From a bacterium (GTDB lineage Bacteria > Patescibacteria > Microgenomatia > Levybacterales > UBA12049), in NCBI GenBank assembly GCA_021777565.1, contig JAJYDJ010000005.1:1-64000 (forward strand): a DNA stretch of 64,000 nucleotides. Reading direction: 5' to 3'. A program made the position numbers and the translations under genes. Under the pieces are notes generated by a model. The model was not told the origin of the DNA. It ran no database searches and saw only the letters and a list, made by a program, of their open reading frames with translations. Positions 58,584-64,000 of this stretch are shown piece by piece. The stretch's first letter is position 1. Every line of letters starts with the position of its first letter.

Positions 58584-59753
58584 TTAGAATGAAATAGACT
58601 CTAAGATTTTTGTCCAAGCTGCCTGCTGGGTAGAGACAACTGTCCCGTCCTCCGCAGACACATAAACAGTTTTCGCAAATCCCATAGGGATGAGTCCAAG
58701 GATTCTTTTCTCTGCGATTCCGCTTACAGCAAAGACCGCTTGATTATTCAGTTGCGTAATCTGGGTTGATTGCAGAATTGCGCCATCACTTGCTGTTGAA
58801 GAGACAGTTGTCACTAGATTATCTTTGAGTACTTTTGCGATCGCTTCAGCAGGAAGAATAGTAAGCGTCTTGTCACCCGTAGACGTTGTTACGATTACCT
58901 TTTTTGTAGCTACATCAACTGAGACAGGAAGCTCTGATTGGGCTTGGATAGATCCTTGTTGAATTGCCACACCACTCCCCGCTTTGCTACTCGTTAATGA
59001 AATACCCGTGCTCCCCAATGACTTGTTTAACGACTCTAATGCATTTTGCTGGAGCTGTACTTCCGTACCATCAGTCTTTTTGACATGCACTGCTATGGAT
59101 CCATCATCTTCTCGCTTAATCTGTACTTGACCAGTTGGGGTCTGGAGATTTAGCTCTGCTTTACTCCCTTCTGTCTGGACTTCTACCTTACTCTGTTGTT
59201 TTGGAGCTTCAGTTGGTTCAGGAGCACTCGTTGGCTCAGGAGTATTGTCACTACTCCCTGACTTTGACTGTTGTAACTGAGTAAATGTAAAATTTGTGTT
59301 ACCCCACTTAGAATTAAATTCCTGACAAGACTGGAAATCAGTCGTAAAGTGCTTTTGATCTGGCCCAACACAATCAACAAGGGTACTGTCTTCTGGTTTC
59401 TGCCCACTCCCTGCTTGTTGAGGTTGACTTTGCTGGCCACCATCACTGGATCCAGTGGTGGCTGGGCTAGATTCTGGCTGACTTGAGGATGAAGGCTGTG
59501 AACTTTGTTGCTGATCTTGCTGTTGAGGTTGTTGTTGCTGCTGATCACCTGTATCTTGAGTGTCTTGAGTATCAGCTGCGAGAACAGCTTCCGTGCCAAC
59601 CACCCGGAACTTATCCGCTGCTTTCACAGATACTATGGTGACAAGCAGAAGTACACTTACACTAACAATACCAATCATATATGTATACTTATTTTGGGAT
59701 TTTTTTATTTTATGAGTATGCAGTTTTGGACTAGATTTGTGGGTTTTTCTCAT
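58584..59753 (-). CDS. single-pass exported protein with Gln/Ser-rich linker
   Basis: The 389-residue protein has a basic cytoplasmic start (KTHKSSPKLHTHKIKKSQNK), one helix (YMIGIVSVSVLLLVTIVSV, about 25-43), then a low-complexity linker rich in Gln, Ser and Pro (residues 61-122). A small region with two Cys follows (VDCVGPDQKHFTTDFQSCQEFN), then a second Pro/Glu linker, and a C-terminal beta-rich domain of about 190 residues with TGQVQIKREDDGSIAVHVKK and LTILPAEAIAKVLKDN. I do not recognise the domains. TTGACA-19-TATACT lies nine bases before ATG 59753. It sits between ftsZ and ileS, so an envelope or division role is possible but unproven. Confidence 0.7.
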   Translation of the reverse strand: MRKTHKSSPKLHTHKIKKSQNKYTYMIGIVSVSVLLLVTIVSVKAADKFRVVGTEAVLAADTQDTQDTGDQQQQQPQQQDQQQSSQPSSSSQPESSPATTGSSDGGQQSQPQQAGSGQKPEDSTLVDCVGPDQKHFTTDFQSCQEFNSKWGNTNFTFTQLQQSKSGSSDNTPEPTSAPEPTEAPKQQSKVEVQTEGSKAELNLQTPTGQVQIKREDDGSIAVHVKKTDGTEVQLQQNALESLNKSLGSTGISLTSSKAGSGVAIQQGSIQAQSELPVSVDVATKKVIVTTSTGDKTLTILPAEAIAKVLKDNLVTTVSSTASDGAILQSTQITQLNNQAVFAVSGIAEKRILGLIPMGFAKTVYVSAEDGTVVSTQQAAWTKILESISF

Positions 59754-59800
59754 CTCTTTTTCAGTATACCAAGTGACAGAGACGGCTTGTCAAGAAGCGA

Positions 59801-60970
59801 CTAGTTCCTATTACGAAGGAATGCGGGGATATCAAATACTGACTCATCTGTTGGTTCTTCCTCATTCTCTGTCTGGTCTTGCACTGGCGTTTGTGACTGT
59901 GGTTGTGGTTGAGGTGTGATAATCGTCGTCTGAGGTTTTAACGGCTGTTGAATATTGTTCACAATCGTCGTGGTACGAGGTTGAGGCATGATGTATTGTT
60001 GTAGACGTGCTCGATTGGTATCAAATCCAGTCGCGATAACGGTAATCTTGATCTGTCCCTCAAGTCTTTCATCAATCGTAGTACCAAAAATAATGTTGGC
60101 ATCAGGATCAGCAGCCTGTGCGATGATACGAGAGGCAGCGTCAACTTCACTCATGGAAAGATCCATACCACCAGTGATGTTATAGAGAACTCCACGTGCT
60201 CCCTCCATAGAGATTTCCAGAAGTGGAGATGCCACAGCGGCCTGTGCAGCAATTTGTGCACGATCTGGTCCACTCCCCGCTCCAATTCCCATTAATGCAG
60301 AACCAGCGTTGGTCATAATAGAGCGTACATCAGCAAAGTCGATATTGATAAGCCCAGGTCTGGTAATAAGATCAGAGATACCTTGTACACCTTGAGAGAG
60401 TACTGAGTTAGCAATTCTGAAGGCATCTTTTAGAGACGTTTTCTTGTCTACCACATCTAAAATACGTTGATTTGGAATAACGATGAGTGTATCAACTTTA
60501 TCTTTGAGTTTTTCAATTCCATCTTCAGCATTCACGGCTCGCCGTGCACCTTCAAACGTAAATGGTTTAGTCACGACAGAGATGGTCAGTGCACCAACTT
60601 CTTTTGCAATTCGTGCTACAACTGGTGCGGCACCCGTTCCAGTACCACCACCCATACCGGCAGCGATAAAGACCATATCACTTCCAGAGAGGGCATCACG
60701 AATCTTTTCGACGGATTCTTCTGCTGCTTCTTCACCTGTCTGAGGGATACCACCACTTCCCAGTCCATTGGTAAGTTTTTCGCCGATTTGAAGCTTAGTT
60801 GCAGAAGGTTGCGCGTTGAGAAGTGCCTGGGCATCGGTATTAATGACTATAAAATCAACACCTTGAATATCACTTTCGGTGATCATGTCGTTGATAGCAT
60901 TGCCACCACCGCCACCGACACCAACAACTCGAATCTTCGCGAAGTTTGAATTTTGGGGCTTTACGAACAT
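59801..60970 (-). CDS. ftsZ: FtsZ, tubulin-like division protein
   Basis: FtsZ forms the division ring. The 389-residue GTPase has IRVVGVGGGGGNAINDM at the nucleotide site, the tubulin signature AAGMGGGTGTGAAPVVARIAKE near residue 105, NTDAQAL, and IGAGSGPDRAQIAAQAAVASPLLE for the synergy-loop side. The C-terminal linker is Gln/Pro-rich, and the last residues FDIPAFLRNRN are the conserved FtsA-binding tail. TTGCAA-17-TAGTAT ends six bases before ATG 60970, so transcription is probably leaderless. It is separated from ftsA by 11 kb and on the opposite strand. Confidence 0.97.
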   Translation of the reverse strand: MFVKPQNSNFAKIRVVGVGGGGGNAINDMITESDIQGVDFIVINTDAQALLNAQPSATKLQIGEKLTNGLGSGGIPQTGEEAAEESVEKIRDALSGSDMVFIAAGMGGGTGTGAAPVVARIAKEVGALTISVVTKPFTFEGARRAVNAEDGIEKLKDKVDTLIVIPNQRILDVVDKKTSLKDAFRIANSVLSQGVQGISDLITRPGLINIDFADVRSIMTNAGSALMGIGAGSGPDRAQIAAQAAVASPLLEISMEGARGVLYNITGGMDLSMSEVDAASRIIAQAADPDANIIFGTTIDERLEGQIKITVIATGFDTNRARLQQYIMPQPRTTTIVNNIQQPLKPQTTIITPQPQPQSQTPVQDQTENEEEPTDESVFDIPAFLRNRN

Positions 60971-60976
60971 AGCACC

Positions 60977-61005
60977 ATACTAGCAATGTCGAATATTTTT
61001 TGCAA
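60977..61005 (-). promoter_or_regulatory. leaderless ftsZ promoter
   Basis: Minus strand: TTGCAA (61005-61000), 17 bases, TAGTAT (60982-60977), six bases to ATG 60970. Confidence 0.7.
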
Positions 61006-61024
61006 GAGCACAAATTAGGACAAG

Positions 61025-61510
61025 TTATTCCTGAGGGCCTGAATGTTCAATATATTCAATAGGACCAACCGAGTCTAAAATCTTTTTATTACTTGCAGTA
61101 ATCGATTGGGTTAATTCTCCATTCTTTTTATTTATTTCATCACTAATCAAATAGGTATCCTGAAGGTACTTATCAATTCGCATGGCAAGCGCTTTCATAA
61201 AGAGTAACTTCTCTAGAGAAACAACAAAATAGGTATCCTCTTCAACTGCTCCTTCTCTGTAAAAATCATAGCCATGATATCGAATCGTTTTCCATATTTC
61301 AAAATTTTCCGGACAGACACCAAAATCTCCCCAGATATCTTTCACGCGAGTTGGGTACAACTTGATCAGTGCTGTTAAGTCTTCTTCTGTAACAATAAGG
61401 TCAATATCATCCCCTGCCTTACGCAGTCCATAATATTCCATAGCACGCCCTCCCACCAAGATTGGCTTACTTTTGAAAGAATACGATAATTTTTCTAATT
61501 GGATATCCAT
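61025..61510 (-). CDS. nucleotidyltransferase-fold protein (AbiEii/MNT-like)
   Basis: This 161-residue protein has the minimal nucleotidyltransferase core PILVGGRAMEYYGLRKAGDDIDLIV, with GG and the DxD pair, then FYREGAVEEDTYFVVSLEKLLFMKALAMRIDKYLQD. Such proteins occur as AbiEii-type toxins or as kanamycin-nucleotidyltransferase-like enzymes; the core here is intact, but no AbiEi partner gene is adjacent. The call as a toxin is not supported, and the substrate is unknown. TATAAT lies eight bases before ATG 61510. It shares a bidirectional promoter with the DUF192 gene. Confidence 0.72.
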   Translation of the reverse strand: MDIQLEKLSYSFKSKPILVGGRAMEYYGLRKAGDDIDLIVTEEDLTALIKLYPTRVKDIWGDFGVCPENFEIWKTIRYHGYDFYREGAVEEDTYFVVSLEKLLFMKALAMRIDKYLQDTYLISDEINKKNGELTQSITASNKKILDSVGPIEYIEHSGPQE

Positions 61511-61526
61511 CTGTCATAATTATAGT
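61499..61526. promoter_or_regulatory. bidirectional promoter with overlapping -10 boxes
   Basis: Plus strand: TTGGAT (61499-61504), 16 bases, TATAGT (61521-61526), six bases to ATG 61533. Minus strand: TATAAT (61523-61518), eight bases to ATG 61510. The two -10 boxes share bases 61521-61523. Confidence 0.6.
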
Positions 61527-61532
61527 GATTTT

Positions 61533-61826
61533 ATGAAAAATATTCACCAAGTATCACGCATGCAAGGTGTCATAGGGCTTATTGGGAAGAAAGAACCTGA
61601 ATCCATATATCTGCAGACACGGTGGGGCATCCATACGTTCTTTATGCGATTTCCTATCGATGTCGTTATTCTTGACGATGAGTATCATATCGCAGCCATG
61701 AAAGAACACCTTGTCCCCTGGAGAATTTTTATATGGAACCCACGATATCGACACGTGGTGGAATTACCAGATAAAACAATTAAAGCAAACAAATGGACTA
61801 TCGGAGATACTATTACACTTCACTAA
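61533..61826 (+). CDS. DUF192 family protein
   Basis: The 97-residue protein matches DUF192 (PF02643-type): SRMQGVIGLIGKKEP at the start, then YLQTRWGIHTFFMRFPIDVVILDDEYHIAAMKEHLVPWR, with the family pattern HT.gM.fpIDvvflD, shown here as HTFFMRFPIDVVIL. The end VVELPDKTIKANKWTIGDTI is the conserved E.p.g.....gD element. The family is small, widespread and of uncertain function; here it has no signal peptide. ATG 61533 is chosen because TATAGT ends six bases before it. The end overlaps the convergent ABC-F gene by 14 bases. Confidence 0.85.
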   Translation: MKNIHQVSRMQGVIGLIGKKEPESIYLQTRWGIHTFFMRFPIDVVILDDEYHIAAMKEHLVPWRIFIWNPRYRHVVELPDKTIKANKWTIGDTITLH

Positions 61827-63294
61827 CACGATCCAGAAGTTCTGGGACAAAATCAATAAATTTATTTTCTGGCAGCAAAAGTGCTTTGTCAGGAGTAAGC
61901 TCTCTGACAAAATCTTCTGTGTGACTGACCATAAGAATACTACCGGTATACTTTTTCAGTGCTTCCAAAATAATGCGCTGAGACAGAACATCAAGATACG
62001 TCGTTGGTTCATCAAGAATCAGCACGTTATAGTCCTCCAGAAGGAGAAGCGCCATCGCAAGTCTCGTTTTCTCTCCACCTGAAAGAGACTCAACTTTTTG
62101 ATACACTTTATTTCCAGCGAAAAGAAATCCTGCAAGAAAACTTCTAATTTTTTCTTCTCGCATGGCATGATGCTCCTCGACTGTTTCAATAAGTGTTTTA
62201 TTTAAGTCAAATGTTTCAAATTCTTGTGAATAGTACCCAATTTTTATTTTTGGATCATATAACACTTCTCCTTCATCTGGTGAAAGTCGTCCAACCACAA
62301 TCTTTAAGAGCGTACTCTTTCCAGCACCGTTGTACCCAATAAGAGCAATTCTCTGGCCTCGAAAAAGTGGGAAGGTGACATCTGATAACACAGTGTTATC
62401 TCCATAGGATTTCCCAATGCCAACTACTTTTAACGGCATTTCACCTATCCAGAGTGGTTCGGGGAGTGTATAGCTAAATCGCTTTAACTCTTGTGGCATG
62501 TCTGGCAAGTTCGCTTTCAGCTTTTCAATACGTCTTTTCAGAACTGTTCTTTGTCTGACTCCTTTTTTGGAGGTAAATCGTTGCATGCGCACGAGTCCCC
62601 GCTCCATATGTTTGATGTGTTTTTGCTCATTGATAATTTCCCGTTTTAGTTGATCATCATGTTCTTTTTTAAGACGAATATAGGTACTATATGTTCCTTT
62701 ATACTCCTCAATTTTGTGCGTTGTTGGATTGATCGCCAATACTTTATCGATAAAATGATCCATCAGATACAAATCATGTGAGACCAACAACAGTGTTTTT
62801 GGATAGGTACTGAGAAAATCCATAACCCACTGTTTACCAGCGACATCCATAAAATTGGTTGGCTCATCAAGGAGCAGGACATCTGGTTCTTCAATCAATG
62901 CACGCGCAAGCGCAAGTTTGGTTTTTTGTCCACCACTTAAAGAGGATGGTTTTTGGTTAAGGTCAAGATGCTCCATTTCCAGTCCATGCAAAAACATCTG
63001 AAGTTCATATATTTCTTTTTTCTGCATAGGATCTACATATTCACGAACCGTATGACTCGCATCAAGAATAGGATCATGCTTAACTTCCTGTGGAACTAGG
63101 ACGACTTTACCAGAATGAATAATTTCTCCTTCTCGTGGCTGTTCTTCTCCAAGAATAAGTTTAAAAAGAGTGGATTTACCTGCACCATTTGGTCCTACTA
63201 AACCTGCTTTAATATTTGATCCCACAGTAAAACGTGCCCCATCAAAGATAGGCTTATCACTATAGCTATAAACAATTCCTTTTGCTTGGATCAT
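61813..63294 (-). CDS. ABC-F family ATPase (translation factor or resistance type)
   Basis: This 493-residue protein has two ABC domains and no membrane part. Domain 1: KAGLVGPNGAGKSTLFKLI (Walker A), LSGGQKTKLALARAL (signature), DVLLLDEPTNFMDV (Walker B). Domain 2: IALIGYNGAGKSTLLKIVVG, LSGGEKTRLAMALLL, VLILDEPTTYLDV. The linker between domains (EIINEQKHIKHMERGLVRMQRF and a basic RQRTVLKRRIEKLK) is the P-site tRNA interaction motif region. ABC-F proteins act on the ribosome. The subtype (EttA, Uup, YheS or resistance) cannot be decided here. TTGCAA-17-GATAAT lies nine bases before ATG 63294. It converges on the DUF192 gene. Confidence 0.92.
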   Translation of the reverse strand: MIQAKGIVYSYSDKPIFDGARFTVGSNIKAGLVGPNGAGKSTLFKLILGEEQPREGEIIHSGKVVLVPQEVKHDPILDASHTVREYVDPMQKKEIYELQMFLHGLEMEHLDLNQKPSSLSGGQKTKLALARALIEEPDVLLLDEPTNFMDVAGKQWVMDFLSTYPKTLLLVSHDLYLMDHFIDKVLAINPTTHKIEEYKGTYSTYIRLKKEHDDQLKREIINEQKHIKHMERGLVRMQRFTSKKGVRQRTVLKRRIEKLKANLPDMPQELKRFSYTLPEPLWIGEMPLKVVGIGKSYGDNTVLSDVTFPLFRGQRIALIGYNGAGKSTLLKIVVGRLSPDEGEVLYDPKIKIGYYSQEFETFDLNKTLIETVEEHHAMREEKIRSFLAGFLFAGNKVYQKVESLSGGEKTRLAMALLLLEDYNVLILDEPTTYLDVLSQRIILEALKKYTGSILMVSHTEDFVRELTPDKALLLPENKFIDFVPELLDRVSEV

Positions 63295-63303
63295 GTATTT
63301 TCG

Positions 63304-63332
63304 ATTATCCCTTACTGAAGGCAAAATTGCAA
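63304..63332 (-). promoter_or_regulatory. promoter of the ABC-F gene
   Basis: Minus strand: TTGCAA (63332-63327), 17 bases, GATAAT (63309-63304), nine bases to ATG 63294. Confidence 0.6.
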
Positions 63333-63338
63333 AAATGT

Positions 63339-64000
63339 TTATTCATTCACAGTTGGGAGAATATGCCAATAAGTAAAAATATCTTTGGCTATACTAAAAA
63401 AGATAGGGGCAGCGGTTTCTGCTCCATAAATGGAGGATGCCGGTTCATGTAAAATGACAAGCATCGTAAATTTTGGATCATCAGCAGGAGCGTAGCCAAT
63501 AAAAGAGGCAATAGTTCTTGGATCATTGTACCCCCCTGCCACCGCAACCGATGCAGTACCAGTCTTGCCTGCGATACGATACCCTTTTACACGGGCAAAA
63601 CTTGCCTCTCCTTTATTCACTGCATTTACCAGCATCTCCCGCATGACTTTTGTGGTAGTCGATGAGACACTTTGTCCAAGTTCTTTTGGTTGGATGTCAA
63701 TTGTCGTTCCATCTTCTTTTTGGATAGACGCAACTACTTGTGGCTCCATAATAATCCCATCATTTGCCAGAGAATTAAAGGCAGTAAGAAGCTGGATAGG
63801 AGTTACTGCTAGCCCTTGACCGAACCCTGCCGTTGCCAAGTCAACCGGATACCAGTTATTTTTATCGTGAATTTGCGCTTCTGCTTCACCTTGCAGATCA
63901 ACACCGGTGAGTTGATCAAAGTGAAAGTCATGAAGCATAGAGAGCATACCATCTAGCTTCATTTTTTGAGCAACATACACCATGCCCGTATTATCTGAAT
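63339..64000 (-). CDS. class B penicillin-binding protein, C-terminal part (cut by the window edge)
   Basis: The visible 220 or so residues are the C-terminal part of a transpeptidase domain. Right at the edge is SDNTGMVYVAQ, the SxN motif; then DLATAGFGQGLAVTPIQLLTAFNSLANDG and the KTG motif IAGKTGTASVA. The end (IASFIGYAPADDPKFTMLVILHEP...AAPIFFSIAKDI) is typical of FtsI or SpoVD-type PBPs. The catalytic SxxK region and N-terminal anchor lie beyond base 64000. It would crosslink peptidoglycan made by FtsW or RodA. There is no PASTA domain at the end. The subtype, FtsI versus PBP2, leans to FtsI but is not settled. Confidence 0.9.
   Translation of the reverse strand, partial: SDNTGMVYVAQKMKLDGMLSMLHDFHFDQLTGVDLQGEAEAQIHDKNNWYPVDLATAGFGQGLAVTPIQLLTAFNSLANDGIIMEPQVVASIQKEDGTTIDIQPKELGQSVSSTTTKVMREMLVNAVNKGEASFARVKGYRIAGKTGTASVAVAGGYNDPRTIASFIGYAPADDPKFTMLVILHEPASSIYGAETAAPIFFSIAKDIFTYWHILPTVNE

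Noticed and set aside
59395..59570. Trinucleotide-like repeat tract
   Set aside because: It encodes the Gln/Ser linker of the exported protein at 58584-59753; no sign of a mobile or regulatory element.
61025..61510. AbiE toxin-antitoxin system
   Set aside because: Only the nucleotidyltransferase-like gene is present; no AbiEi-type regulator is adjacent.

Overview
The window is a gene-dense 64 kb piece of a bacterial chromosome with moderate-to-low GC. It most resembles a Candidate Phyla Radiation (Patescibacteria) genome of the Microgenomates kind. The reasons are inferential: many short single-pass surface proteins with Pro/Thr-rich linkers and Cys-rich ends, several Wzx/Wzy-type glycan genes, a scattered division cluster, an IleRS with HHAW and HKSWGN in place of the usual signature motifs, many unrecognisable proteins, and operon-first genes that mostly lack a Shine-Dalgarno site. 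No rRNA, phage, insertion sequence or CRISPR array is visible. Both ends cut genes: pyrG at base 1 and a class B penicillin-binding protein at base 64000.

Layout. 1-2.2 kb: pyrG and a lone RelA/SpoT-domain alarmone synthetase (minus strand). 2.2-12.7 kb: a surface-glycan cluster (methyltransferases, GT4 and GT2 glycosyltransferases, a Wzx-like flippase, a GT2/GT-C fusion, a GT-C protein, a Wzy/ligase-like protein). 12.7-20.3 kb: exported and membrane proteins (Ig-like, Cys-rich, DUF3298/DUF333, DUF1003, LPSTG-type), with tRNA-Thr and tRNA-Glu. 20.3-24.9 kb: uppS, a lipase-like hydrolase, a TPR membrane protein and tRNA-Lys. 24.9-31.5 kb: gatC-gatA-gatB-dnaE. 31.5-42.1 kb (minus strand): an M20 peptidase, a BshB/BshA-like pair followed by an unknown 548-residue protein, then polX-lemA-htpX-murT-gatD. 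42.2-49.9 kb: tRNA-Asp, a half-size MFS protein, a LysM protein, tRNA-Gly and mraY-ftsW-murG-ftsQ-like-ftsA. 49.9-52.4 kb: unknown exported proteins and a structured RNA leader with a small gene. 52.4-64 kb: lepB, rplU-rpmA-parB, rodA, ileS, ftsZ, a DUF192 protein, an ABC-F ATPase and a PBP.

How it fits together. Much of the window builds the envelope: UppS makes the lipid carrier; MraY, MurG, FtsW, RodA and the PBP make peptidoglycan; MurT/GatD should amidate the stem peptide; the glycan cluster and signal peptidase decorate and process the surface; FtsA, FtsZ and the FtsQ-like protein drive division. GatCAB, IleRS, bL21, bL27 and six tRNAs serve translation.

The clearest genome-wide signal is promoter placement. 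In at least fifteen genes a TATAAT-like -10 box ends exactly six bases before the start codon, usually with a TTGnnn box about 17 bases further up, so transcription should begin at the start codon itself. Genes inside operons more often carry Shine-Dalgarno sites. I used this to choose many starts. The strongest candidate for something undescribed is the locus at 51.6-52.3 kb: a consensus-like promoter, a roughly 200-base leader with a 24-position hairpin and two smaller hairpins, a Shine-Dalgarno-led gene of unknown function, and a further hairpin. Two copies of a 98-bp palindromic repeat (29.7 and 37.5 kb) look like a small non-autonomous mobile element.
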